DNA from: JBCDCB01 sp039182735
Lineage (GTDB): Bacteria; Planctomycetota; Phycisphaerae; Phycisphaerales; UBA1924
Length of the DNA: 64,000 nucleotides
NCBI GenBank assembly: GCA_039182735.1
Contig: JBCDCB010000003.1
Coordinates: forward strand, 1-64,000
Reading direction: 5' to 3'
Shown here: positions 16,936 through 25,619 of the stretch, piece after piece
How the letters are laid out: each line of letters begins with the position of its first letter
How positions within the stretch are numbered: the first letter of the stretch is position 1
The notes under the pieces: generated by a model
Database searches by the model: none
What the model saw: only the letters and a program-made list of their open reading frames with translations
What the model was told of the DNA's origin: nothing
Made by a program: the position numbers and the translations under genes

Positions 16936-17672
16936 GGCAGGCGCTCCGTGCGCTGCACGTTGAGCGTGTGGTGCGCGATGAGCAGGTCGATCTCGGAATC
17001 GATGTCGATGACCTCGCCGGGATCGGTCAGCACGCCGAGCCTGTGCGTACCGAAGAAGGCGTGCGGTCCGGGCGTCACCCCCGAGACTCGCAGTGTCAGT
17101 GCGCGCTTCGTGCAGACGAGCACGCCGCCGTCGGGGACGTGCGCGGGCGGGAGATCCTGCCTGCGGTAGACGTTGTGGTTGAGCACGTCGCCCTGCCACG
17201 GGCGCACGTCGCCGGCATCGTTCACGACACACGTCCACCACGGGTGATGCTTGCCGACGGTGCAGCACGACTGCACGCTGTCCGCATCGCGCTTGATGAG
17301 CAGCGTGACCGCGCGGTCGATGAGCCCGGGCGGGCGCACGGGCGCGTTCGCGTACAGGATGACAATTGGCGTGCGCGCCCTGAGTACGTCGTCCGGATCG
17401 ATCGACGCGAGCGCGTGGCGCGCGGCGTCGTCCACCATCGCCGTGTCGTGCGCGAGTTCCGGCGGGCGCGCGACGACGTCGAGCCCGAGATCGAGCCCCA
17501 GTTGCTGCATCAGGGGGTCATCGGTGGAGAGCACGGTGCGCGAGACGGTGTTGGCGTCGCGAGCGTGATCGATCGTCCACGCGACGCACGGCCTGCCGGC
17601 GACATCGCGCATGTTCTTGTTGGGCACGCCCTTCGAGCCGGCGCGCCCGAGGATGATCGCGATCGCGCTCAT
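16932..17672 (-). CDS. neuA: CMP-nonulosonate cytidylyltransferase (NeuA-like)
   Basis: The 246-aa protein starts at ATG 17672, overlapping the stop of the upstream Maf-like gene (ATGA). The nucleotide loop IILGRAGSKGVPNKNMRDV is the CMP-sialate synthetase P-loop-like motif; it is followed by STDDPLMQQLG and ILYANAPVRPPGLID, where the family usually has LLQPTSP. The enzyme activates the nine-carbon acid with CTP. LGRAGSKG instead of ARGGSKG and LYANAPVR instead of LLQPTSP are modest departures, seen also in bacterial legionaminate and flagellin-glycan clusters. Confidence 0.88.
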   Translation of the reverse strand: MSAIAIILGRAGSKGVPNKNMRDVAGRPCVAWTIDHARDANTVSRTVLSTDDPLMQQLGLDLGLDVVARPPELAHDTAMVDDAARHALASIDPDDVLRARTPIVILYANAPVRPPGLIDRAVTLLIKRDADSVQSCCTVGKHHPWWTCVVNDAGDVRPWQGDVLNHNVYRRQDLPPAHVPDGGVLVCTKRALTLRVSGVTPGPHAFFGTHRLGVLTDPGEVIDIDSEIDLLIAHHTLNVQRTERLP

Positions 17673-20600
17673 GCGCGCCACGTGCCGTCGATGATCGAGC
17701 GTGTATTGATGAGGCGCGTGGATTGTTCGAGCTGACGGCGTGTATGCGCAGGGATCGGCAGCGCTTCGATGCGCTGGTTGATCAGCCCGGGCGGCGGTGG
17801 GTCGATCACCGCGTGCCCGGCGGCGAGCAGCCAGCGGTCGTAGAACGTCTCGATCTCCGAGTACACCTCGTCGCGGCGTGCGATCCGCATACAGACCCAC
17901 GGCGTGTGGTAGCCGTGTGTGGTGTCGCGCGCTTCGAGCAGGACGTTCACGGCGTCGCGCATCGGCTGCTGCTCGGTCCCGGTCAGCATGCGGTACGTGT
18001 CGGCGTTCCACGCATGCGCATCGACTGAGACGATATCGACGAGCGATGCAAGGGCGTGCGCGCGATCCGGTGATGTGTGCAGCGCCGTGCGGAGATGGAT
18101 CGCGTCGATGCCGGCATCGCGAGCGGAGCGGAGCAACGATTCGAGTTCTGGGTGATCGAGCGGATCGTGGCCGACGAGATGCCCGTCGAGCGCGTGCGCG
18201 CCGGTGCCGATGGTGAGCGTGCCCCCGTGTGACGCGGTGTGGCTGATCACGTTGTGCAGGGTGTCGAACGGGAGCGTGTCGCCGTTGTGTGTGACGTCGA
18301 TGATGAAGTTGATGCGTTCGCCGCCCGGAATGAAGGTGCGGTGCGCGTCGCGGATGTGCGGTTCGATGGGTACGCACGCGTGCTTGGCGATGGGATCGGT
18401 CTGCGGGCGGACGGGGACGTAGCCGAGCAAGCCGCCGACGTGCGCGAAGGGGTTGTGCTCACGCTGCGCAGCGGCGAGCGCGCGCACGAGCATGCGATCG
18501 ATGGCGAGCGGCGCGAGCCCGGGCGGAGCCTGGCAGAATGCGATCGGATTGACACTGGGGTTCTCGATGTGGCGCGCGATCACGGCCTGCGTGAGCGTGT
18601 TGTCGAGTTCGACCCAGTCTGCGCCGAGGATGAGCAGGGCCTCGGCTTCGCTGGCGTGCGCACGCAGCGCATCGTCGAGCGCGACGGGGTCGAAGGCCTC
18701 GTCGTAGCACGTAAGGTGCCCGAGCGTGCTGCGCCAGCAGGTCGGCGCAAAGGCACGTGCCACGCGGATGGCTCGGCGCTGCAGGGCTCGTGCGCCCAGG
18801 TCGTGCTCGATGATGTGCGCGTGGCGGTCGCCGATGGCGCGGCGGAGGTCTTGAGCGCGATCGGTGATGAGCACGGGCTCGTCGAGCGTGTCGATGTGGG
18901 CGATGCGATCGAGCGTGCGCGCGATGGCCGGTGTGCCGTCGATGTCCTGCAGGGCGCGCTCGTCGCAGATGATCGTCGGCGTGACGCGCCGGGTCGTTGC
19001 GGGTGTGTCGGCATCGTCGAGGTCGGGCGTGAGCAGATCGCGGGTGCGCTTCTCGCCGGTGTCGAGCGCGTGGACGCCGGCCTTGGCGAGGTCGGCCATG
19101 GACTCGGCGACGTCGCGCGTCCAATCAACGTTGATGCGGTCGCGTTCGATCTGTCGGACCTGCCGTTCGATGGCGCCGTTGCCGGTCTCGAACTCGATGC
19201 GCCGATCGGCGCGCGCACGCTTGAGCGCGCCGGTCTGATTGACACGCTGCACGAGCCACCACGCCTCGGGCATGGCTTCGATGCGCTGGCGGCAGGCGTT
19301 GACGTCTTTGACGAGTTCGTTGATTTTGGCGTCGCGCGCGGGCGGGTTCTCTCGGTGGATCTGCTTCATGCGCTCGAGCGACTCGATCGCACCGCGTGAG
19401 TGATCCGAGATGGCGTGAAGATCACGCGCGAGGTTGCGCAGGAAGAGACGCGTGTCGGCGAGCCGCTTGCGCTGCGCGGCGGGGTCGTGCGTCTCATCGT
19501 CGAGCGATGCGAAGTCCGGGGTGCTTGGTGCGCTGTCGGGGGCGAAGGTCTCGAGCGCGCTGCGCAGGGTCATCGTTTGCGTGTGCTTCTTGCGGATGCC
19601 GCCCTCGGTGGCGTCGATGATCCGCAGCCCGCTGGCTTCGTCCTTCTGGAAGTCGCGCTCGAACTGCGCGAGGTACGAGGCCATCTGGTCGTCGGTGTAG
19701 ATCGAACGCCCGAGATGATCGGTGCCCTTGTGGAGGTGCGCACGGAAGCGGACGATGCGCTGCCACTCCATGGTTTCGAGCGTGTTAAAGGGGTTGAGCT
19801 CGCAGGCCCAGACGTCGTGGATCGCGGCGCCGGCGGCGTAGTACTGCCCGTCGGTGAAGGCGAGGTCCTGCCCGACGAGGATGACCGGGTCGCTGCCGAG
19901 ATGGCGCGCGAGGTAGTACGCAAGGTGTGCGACGGTGGCGCCTTGTTCGAGCGAGCCGTGATCGTTTCGGAGCGACTTCGGGAGGATCGCGTCGAGCACG
20001 GGGTCGGCGACGAAGCGCACGCGCCCGGGGAACGAATCGATGATCGCGGGGTTCGCCTTGGGCTCGGCGACGAGGGTGACGCCCGCGACGTCTTCGGGCG
20101 TGAGCCCTTCATAGAAGCGCTTGGAAATCTCGTGGTAATCGAGCGCGGTGACGAAGTGGGGGCGGATGCCCTCGCGCAGGAGCGTCTTCAGGACGGTCTG
20201 CACGCAGATGATGACGCAGCGTTCGCGCACGCGCGGGTCGCGCAGGAGTTCGAGCGACCTGCCGAGCGAGGGGCCGGCGCTGACGACGATCGCGGGCGTG
20301 CCGGCGGCGACGTCTTTGAGTGCGGTGATGCCGGTGTCGTGCGCACCGGCGGCGTAGCGATCGAGGTTCATGATCCCGTTGCGGACGCTGGTTTGCGTCT
20401 GGACCATCGCGGTGATGATCTGCGTGCGCAGGGAGGCGACGGTGTCGGAGACGGTCTTTGAGAACGTCGCGGCGCCCTCGCCGAGGCGGGGCAGGCTGGG
20501 CGGGTGCTCGATGACCTTCACGCCCATCGCGATGAGCCCCTCGGCGGACTTGAGGCGTGCGCTCAGGTGCGCGCGATCGTCGGGCGTGTGCGCGAAGACG

Positions 20601-21022
20601 ACGCGGCAGGTCGCGAGCCATTCGGTGTGATCGATCAGTTCGAAGGCGGCGCGGAGGAGCGCGAGGTCGGGCTCGTAGATGATGAGCAGCGCCTTGCCGT
20701 GGCAGGCGTCTGCGATGGCGCGGACGTGGTGCCCGAGCCCGAAGCCGAGGATGACAAAGGCGGCGTGATCGGCCGGGGAGATATGCGCGGTCTGGCGTTT
20801 GGCCTCGTCGAGGGGGCGGCGTTTGCTTGCGAGGGCGCGTCCGCCGAGCGTGGCGCTGGGGACGCCGTCGGGTGTGTCGATGGGCTCGAAGTCGGCGGGC
20901 GGGGGCGTCTGGGCGATCTGGCTGGCGAGGTGCGGATCGATCGCGGCGAGGAGGGCGAGGTTGCGCGCGAGGAGCGTTTCGGTCGCGCTCGCGCTGGCGG
21001 TGAGTTGATCGGTGGGTGTCAT
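17669..21022 (-). CDS. Maf/DUF115-type glycosyltransferase-like protein with extended C-terminus
   Basis: The 1117-aa protein is the first gene of the nonulosonate operon. Residues about 30-550 match the Maf/MptE-like (DUF115) family: FVILGFGLGHHV, LLIIYEPDL, PAIVVSAGPSLGRSLELL near residue 240, PHFVTALDYHE and PVILVGQDLAFTDGQYY. Maf proteins transfer CMP-activated sialic-type sugars to flagellin, which fits the neuABC genes downstream. The extra 500 residues look like two further modules: a sugar-nucleotidyltransferase-like part (CWRSTLGHLTCYDE, LLILGADWVELDNTLT) and a radical-SAM-like barrel (GHDPLDHPELESLLRSARDA) that lacks the CxxxCxxC cluster motif. No membrane segment is evident. ATG 21022 gives a normal Maf N-terminus. 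Confidence 0.75.
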   Translation of the reverse strand: MTPTDQLTASASATETLLARNLALLAAIDPHLASQIAQTPPPADFEPIDTPDGVPSATLGGRALASKRRPLDEAKRQTAHISPADHAAFVILGFGLGHHVRAIADACHGKALLIIYEPDLALLRAAFELIDHTEWLATCRVVFAHTPDDRAHLSARLKSAEGLIAMGVKVIEHPPSLPRLGEGAATFSKTVSDTVASLRTQIITAMVQTQTSVRNGIMNLDRYAAGAHDTGITALKDVAAGTPAIVVSAGPSLGRSLELLRDPRVRERCVIICVQTVLKTLLREGIRPHFVTALDYHEISKRFYEGLTPEDVAGVTLVAEPKANPAIIDSFPGRVRFVADPVLDAILPKSLRNDHGSLEQGATVAHLAYYLARHLGSDPVILVGQDLAFTDGQYYAAGAAIHDVWACELNPFNTLETMEWQRIVRFRAHLHKGTDHLGRSIYTDDQMASYLAQFERDFQKDEASGLRIIDATEGGIRKKHTQTMTLRSALETFAPDSAPSTPDFASLDDETHDPAAQRKRLADTRLFLRNLARDLHAISDHSRGAIESLERMKQIHRENPPARDAKINELVKDVNACRQRIEAMPEAWWLVQRVNQTGALKRARADRRIEFETGNGAIERQVRQIERDRINVDWTRDVAESMADLAKAGVHALDTGEKRTRDLLTPDLDDADTPATTRRVTPTIICDERALQDIDGTPAIARTLDRIAHIDTLDEPVLITDRAQDLRRAIGDRHAHIIEHDLGARALQRRAIRVARAFAPTCWRSTLGHLTCYDEAFDPVALDDALRAHASEAEALLILGADWVELDNTLTQAVIARHIENPSVNPIAFCQAPPGLAPLAIDRMLVRALAAAQREHNPFAHVGGLLGYVPVRPQTDPIAKHACVPIEPHIRDAHRTFIPGGERINFIIDVTHNGDTLPFDTLHNVISHTASHGGTLTIGTGAHALDGHLVGHDPLDHPELESLLRSARDAGIDAIHLRTALHTSPDRAHALASLVDIVSVDAHAWNADTYRMLTGTEQQPMRDAVNVLLEARDTTHGYHTPWVCMRIARRDEVYSEIETFYDRWLLAAGHAVIDPPPPGLINQRIEALPIPAHTRRQLEQSTRLINTRSIIDGTWRA

Positions 21023-21140
21023 GCTTGAGACGCTCCGCGTGCTCGGCGCAAAGACCGCGCCAAGAGATTGGATCGGGCGTGCGCGTAGGTGCTCTGCAAC
21101 AATGCGGGTGCCGGGCCCGTACCCGGAGTTGGAGGCCCGC

Positions 21141-21800
21141 ATGGACGCACCCCTGACCGTGTTGAACCTGTTGGCATCGACGCGGGGCCTGGCGCCGCCG
21201 CTGCCCGCGCCGCCGGTGCTGGAGGCGTTGGTGCTGGAGCAGCCGCTGATCCCGGCGATCGGGCTGGGGCTGCTGGGGTTCATCGTGCTGTGGGCGATGC
21301 TGCAGCGTCAGAACCTGAAGGCCGCGTTCGGTGTGGGTGGCGCGATGGTGCTGCTGGCGGGCGTGATGCTCGTCGCGGGGTCGGCGGTGACGACGACCCG
21401 CGAGGCGCTCGCGGCGGACACGCGCGCGTTCGTGCTCGCGGCGCTCGACGGCGAGGTCGAGGCGGTCAGCGGGATGCTCGCCGATCGTGTGACCATCAGC
21501 GCGGGGGGCGAAACCGTGCGAGACGACGCGCGATCGAGCGTGCTGAGCGCGGTGTCATCGGTGGGCGGGGCGCAGGTCAGCGAGCGGAGCGTGCGCGTGC
21601 GCGGGGCGACGCTCGACGGTTCGGACCGGGCGCGGACGCAGTTCACCGCGACGATCATCACGCGCTACGGGCGCGTCTACACCACGTGGAACCTGGGGTG
21701 GTACCGCTTTGCGGACGGCTGGCGCGTGGAGCGATTCGAGGGGCTGACGCAGTACGGCGAGCGCCTCGAAGCGAACGACGTGCGGAAGTACTTTCGGTAG
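21141..21800 (+). CDS. Membrane protein with NTF2-like domain, unknown function
   Basis: The 219-aa protein starts at ATG 21141 after GGAGG. Residues 35-80 form two hydrophobic helices (PAIGLGLLGFIVLWAML and GGAMVLLAGVMLVAGSAV). The remainder (TRAFVLAALDGEVEAVSGML... TATIITRYGRVYTTWNLGWYRFADGWRVERF) resembles an NTF2/SnoaL-like cone fold. The domain most likely sits outside the membrane after two passes, or in the cytoplasm; the sequence does not decide. It is divergent from the Maf operon and convergent with the amidase gene. Confidence 0.7.
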   Translation: MDAPLTVLNLLASTRGLAPPLPAPPVLEALVLEQPLIPAIGLGLLGFIVLWAMLQRQNLKAAFGVGGAMVLLAGVMLVAGSAVTTTREALAADTRAFVLAALDGEVEAVSGMLADRVTISAGGETVRDDARSSVLSAVSSVGGAQVSERSVRVRGATLDGSDRARTQFTATIITRYGRVYTTWNLGWYRFADGWRVERFEGLTQYGERLEANDVRKYFR

Positions 21801-21809
21801 CGGGGGCGC

Positions 21810-22631
21810 TCAGGCGACGGAGGCGAGCGTGCCGCCCGAGCGGCGCATCGCGACGATGGAGGGCTGCAGGTTGCGCCCCGGGCACGCGGTGGCGGCGAGT
21901 TCCTTGTGGGTGTAGACCTGCCTGACGCCGACGCGGTGCGTGCGCATTTGCTGCGCGACGAAGTGCTCGACAGCGCGGAGCTGGGTCTCGCTGGGCCGCT
22001 GGTTTTGGTAGTTGCCGAGGACGCAGATGCCGAGGTTGCCGTCGTTTTGTGCGCCGACGTGAGCGCCCTGCCAGGTGAGGGAGCGTCCCTGCCAGACTCG
22101 CCCGGCGGGGTCGATGACGTAGTGGTAGCCGATGTCCCCGAAGTTGCGCCCGCGGTGCCCGCGCCGGATGGACTCGATGCGTGCGGCGGCCTCGGCTTTG
22201 TTCGTCGAGGCGAAGGGGCTGATCCCGTCGTGGTGGATGGTGATCCGGGTGACGGGGCGCATGCGGTTCATGTACTGCGGGACGGGATTGCCCTTGGCCC
22301 ACGCGGAGCGGGGGAGGACGTTGCCGGGCAGCGGCAGGTCTTCCGGGAGGGGCTGGGGGCGGAAGCGCCGGGTGTGCGGGCGGACGAGCGCGGTGTTGGA
22401 TGCCGGGTCGTCGCGGTGGACGCCGTCGATCATGCGATCGAACTCGGAGCGCGAGGGCAGGGGATCGCGGCGTGCGGTAGTGGCGCGGCGGCTGCCGGAA
22501 CCGCCCGAGGCGCAGGCGGCGAGGAGCCCGGCGACGGGGAGCACCGAGCCGGCGCGGAGGATGCGCCGCATCGCGTCACGACGCGAGAGGTCTTCGGGCG
22601 GGCTCGGGTGATCGTCGTGGTGGGTGTTCAC
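21810..22631 (-). CDS. N-acetylmuramoyl-L-alanine amidase (amidase_2/PGRP type), exported
   Basis: The 273-aa protein has an N-terminus that combines a twin-arginine-like SRRDAM motif, a hydrophobic stretch and LLAACASGG, a lipobox, so it is probably a Tat- or Sec-exported lipoprotein. The amidase domain starts RITIHHDGIS (zinc-binding His), has GYHYVIDPAGRVWQGRS and NLGICVLGNY, and ends YTHKELAATACPG, which supplies the remaining metal and catalytic residues. It cleaves the amide between muramic acid and the stem peptide. Its role would be peptidoglycan turnover, relevant because planctomycetes have thin peptidoglycan. Confidence 0.9.
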   Translation of the reverse strand: MNTHHDDHPSPPEDLSRRDAMRRILRAGSVLPVAGLLAACASGGSGSRRATTARRDPLPSRSEFDRMIDGVHRDDPASNTALVRPHTRRFRPQPLPEDLPLPGNVLPRSAWAKGNPVPQYMNRMRPVTRITIHHDGISPFASTNKAEAAARIESIRRGHRGRNFGDIGYHYVIDPAGRVWQGRSLTWQGAHVGAQNDGNLGICVLGNYQNQRPSETQLRAVEHFVAQQMRTHRVGVRQVYTHKELAATACPGRNLQPSIVAMRRSGGTLASVA

Positions 22632-22799
22632 GCGGAATCCATCGGCGTGGGGCGTGGGTCGGCTTGACTCTCGGGGGTGTTTGGCACTCTAGCCCGAGAC
22701 GCCGGAGTTGCAATGGAAGATGTCGTGATGTGTGGAAGGTGCCGATAGACTCGCCGCCCTCCGCGGTGGGGCGGATGGATCGAGTGATGGGACGTGCGC

Positions 22800-24698
22800 A
22801 TGTCGAGTTCGGCGGGTGAGCATCGGGCGGGTTCGGGGGATTCGGGGCCGACGCCGCTGGGCGTGACGTACACCCCCGGGCACAGCCGATTCGCGGTGGT
22901 CGCGGAGGCGGAGGCGGTGCGGGTCCGGCTGGTGCATCCGGGCACGAAAGACCTCGTGGTTCGGGATCTGGAGCCGGTGGCGGGCGAGCGCCTGGTGTGG
23001 GCGTGCGATATCGACGGCGACTGGGCGGGGTGGTCGTACGGCTACGAGCTCGAGCGTGAGGGGCGCTGGATCGTGGACATCCTCGATCCGCGGGCGAAGG
23101 TGGTCCGCGGGACGCGCGGCTTCGTGTGCGGCCCGATCTGCGCGGAGAAGCACCCGGTGGTCGCGCGGCCCACGCTCGACCCCTGCGACGCGGTGATCTA
23201 CGAGCTGCACGTGCGCGACTTCACGCGGGATCCGCAGTGCGGCGTGAAGCCGGACTGGCGCGGTCGCTATCCGGGGCTGGCGCAGCGCGGGACGATGCTG
23301 GAGGGGACGTCCTTCTCGACGTGCCTGGACCACATCATCGAGCTGGGCGTGAACACGGTGCAGCTGATGCCGGTGCACTCGTTCGCGCTGCCCTACAACC
23401 CGGAGTACGAGTGGGGGTACATGCCCAACGAGTTCTTTGCGCCGCACGCGGGGTACGCGGCGGGCGTGAAGACGCTTGCGCCGCTGGAAGAGTTCCGGGA
23501 CATGGTCTCGGCGCTGCACAAGGCGGGGCTGCGTGTGACGGTGGATGTGGTGTTCAACCACACGGATGAAGATTGGCCACACGGCTTGCGGAACTTCATG
23601 GCGCTGGCGCCGCGGGAGTACTACCGCTTCCGAGACGATGGCCGGCCCTACGACGGCAGCGCGTGCGGGAACGAGTTCCGCAGCGACAGCGAGCACGGCA
23701 GGCGGTACATCGTCGAGGCGTGCGAGTATTGGGTGCGCGAGTTCGGCGTCGATGGGTACCGCTTCGACCTGATGGGCCTGATCGACGAGCAGACCATGCG
23801 CGAGGTCGCCCGGCGCGTGCACGCGGTGGACCCGACGATCATGGTCTACGGCGAGCCGTGGGCCGCGGGCGAGACGCCCATCGAGATCAACCGCAAGGGC
23901 GTGCAGCGGAGCAAGGGGTGGGGGGTCTTCAACGATGAGATCCGCGACGCGCTGCGCGGCGAGGTCTTCGAAGAAGACGACCCGGGCTTCCTGATCGACG
24001 GGCGCCACGTCGAGGCGCTCAAACGCGGCGTCGAGGGCTCGATCCACTCCTTCGCGGATTCGCCGGCGGAGGTGATCAACTACATCGAGTGCCACGACAA
24101 CCACACGCTGATGGACCGGCTCGAACTGGTACACAAGCGCAAGAAGCGCAAGGCGAGCGACGCGACGCTCGAACAGATGCACCGCCTCGGGGCGCTGATC
24201 CTGTTGACGAGCCAGGGCGTGCCGTTCCTGCACTCCGGGCAGGAGTTCGGTCGGAGCAAGTTCGGCTTCGACAACACCTACAACCTGGGCGACACGATCA
24301 ACAACATCCGCTGGCGCGACAAGGCGGAGCGGGAGGAGCTATACGAGTTCCACCGCCAGTGCATCGCGATGCGCGTGCAGCACCCGATGTTCCGCCTGCG
24401 GACGCGTCTGGAAATCGAGTCGGCGGTCTCGTTCCTCGGCAGCGGGGAGGGCGAGCCCAAGATGCCGGCGGGCGTGCTGGGCGCGCGCGTGGACGACCCG
24501 ACCGGGACCGATCCGTGGTCGAGCGCGCTGCTGCTCTTCAACGGTTCGGCGCGGGCGGCGAGCGTGGTGCTACCCGAGGGCGATTGGTGGGTGCGTGTGC
24601 GCGACAGCGTCTTCGACGACAGCGGGGCGAGGGCGGAGGGCTCGCTGGCGCTCGCGGCGCACGGGGGCAGCGTGCTGTTCCGCGCGGCGGGGCGCTAG
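22800..24698 (+). CDS. Type I pullulanase/debranching alpha-glucosidase (GH13)
   Basis: The 632-aa protein has an N-terminal CBM48-like sandwich (GVTYTPGHSRFAVVAEAEAV) and then a GH13 barrel. The four family regions are DVVFNHT (near residue 248), GYRFDLMG with the nucleophile Asp (near 318), YGEPWAAG with the acid Glu (near 350) and ECHDNHTL (near 431). YEWGYMPNEFFAPHAGY replaces the YNWGYDP hallmark of PulA. The enzyme hydrolyses alpha-1,6 branches in glycogen or related glucans. No signal peptide is present, so it is intracellular. ATG 22800 is preferred to GTG 22794. Confidence 0.88.
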   Translation: MSSSAGEHRAGSGDSGPTPLGVTYTPGHSRFAVVAEAEAVRVRLVHPGTKDLVVRDLEPVAGERLVWACDIDGDWAGWSYGYELEREGRWIVDILDPRAKVVRGTRGFVCGPICAEKHPVVARPTLDPCDAVIYELHVRDFTRDPQCGVKPDWRGRYPGLAQRGTMLEGTSFSTCLDHIIELGVNTVQLMPVHSFALPYNPEYEWGYMPNEFFAPHAGYAAGVKTLAPLEEFRDMVSALHKAGLRVTVDVVFNHTDEDWPHGLRNFMALAPREYYRFRDDGRPYDGSACGNEFRSDSEHGRRYIVEACEYWVREFGVDGYRFDLMGLIDEQTMREVARRVHAVDPTIMVYGEPWAAGETPIEINRKGVQRSKGWGVFNDEIRDALRGEVFEEDDPGFLIDGRHVEALKRGVEGSIHSFADSPAEVINYIECHDNHTLMDRLELVHKRKKRKASDATLEQMHRLGALILLTSQGVPFLHSGQEFGRSKFGFDNTYNLGDTINNIRWRDKAEREELYEFHRQCIAMRVQHPMFRLRTRLEIESAVSFLGSGEGEPKMPAGVLGARVDDPTGTDPWSSALLLFNGSARAASVVLPEGDWWVRVRDSVFDDSGARAEGSLALAAHGGSVLFRAAGR

Positions 24699-24713
24699 AT
24701 CACGCTCGGCTCG

Positions 24714-25460
24714 TCAGAACTCGAGGACCTCGCCCTCGTGCAGCGGTTCGATGTCGCTGGAGGCTTCGTCGAAGTCGTCGATGACGTGGGTGACGCGCAT
24801 CTTGTTGCGGACGTCGTCGGGCAGGCTGTTGAGCAGCTCGATGTTGGTGTGCGCGGGCCCGAGGTTGGCCTCGTGGACGATGAGGTCGGCGTCGCTGAGC
24901 CAGTCGATGTGGTCGAGATCGAAGACGGTGTCTCCCGACCAGCCGAGCGTTGCGCGCTCGTTGCTGATCTTGAGCCCGATCGTGGGGATCGGGTGGATGC
25001 TGTAGCGGCAGTGGACGGTGAGCCCGGCGATCTCGGCGGGTTCCTCCGGTTGGATCACGTGGAGGTCGAAGTAGTCGGCGAGGGTGGCCGGCTCGCCGCC
25101 GCGGGTGAGCGGGGCGTCCATCGCGGGTGCGAGGCGTTCCCAGACGCGTTCGGCGGCGCGGGGGTGGGTGTGCAGGCGCGGGAGCGGTCTGCCGGTGCCT
25201 TTGAGGCGATCGACGAGGCGGGCGAACCCGAAGGATTCGAGCCCGTTGCAGTGGTCGCCGTGGAGGTGGGTGAGGACGATGTCGGTGACGTCGTTGGCGT
25301 CAACGTCCCAGCCGGCGGCGTCGGTGGCTTCCTTCATGGCCCGATGGATGAGATCGGGGCAGTCGATGAGGAGATAGCCCTCCGGCCCCTTGATGAGGGC
25401 GGAGGTTCCGAACCCGCGGGTTGTGAAGGCATCGCTCGTGCCGAGGATAAGGGCGCGCAT
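24714..25460 (-). CDS. Metallo-beta-lactamase fold hydrolase (RNase Z-like)
   Basis: The 248-aa protein starts at ATG 25460 (MRALILGTSDAF). The metal site THLHGDHCNGLESF is intact; WSGDTVF and VHEANLG supply the later ligand positions, as in RNase Z and related phosphodiesterases. There is no obvious exosite insertion, so a tRNA 3'-processing role is not assured. It could equally act on cyclic nucleotides or other esters. It lies 15 nt after the convergent pullulanase and about 160 nt after the GCS-CBS gene on the same strand. Confidence 0.78.
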   Translation of the reverse strand: MRALILGTSDAFTTRGFGTSALIKGPEGYLLIDCPDLIHRAMKEATDAAGWDVDANDVTDIVLTHLHGDHCNGLESFGFARLVDRLKGTGRPLPRLHTHPRAAERVWERLAPAMDAPLTRGGEPATLADYFDLHVIQPEEPAEIAGLTVHCRYSIHPIPTIGLKISNERATLGWSGDTVFDLDHIDWLSDADLIVHEANLGPAHTNIELLNSLPDDVRNKMRVTHVIDDFDEASSDIEPLHEGEVLEF

Positions 25461-25619
25461 CGAGATCCGGCTCCGCGTGGGCAGCATACCCAGAGGGCTT
25501 CGCGAGTCCGGGGAACGGAACCCGATGTGGGCGTTTCAGGCCGATTCCCAACCACTGTTCTGACAGGACAAGTGTACCCCGGCGAGCGCGTGCCGCAACA
25601 TGCGAATCGGATCGAACGG

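Noticed and set aside
22664..22692. Possible promoter TTGACT ... before the pullulanase gene
   Set aside because: The -35 is good, but no hexamer at 16-18 nt resembles a -10 box well enough.
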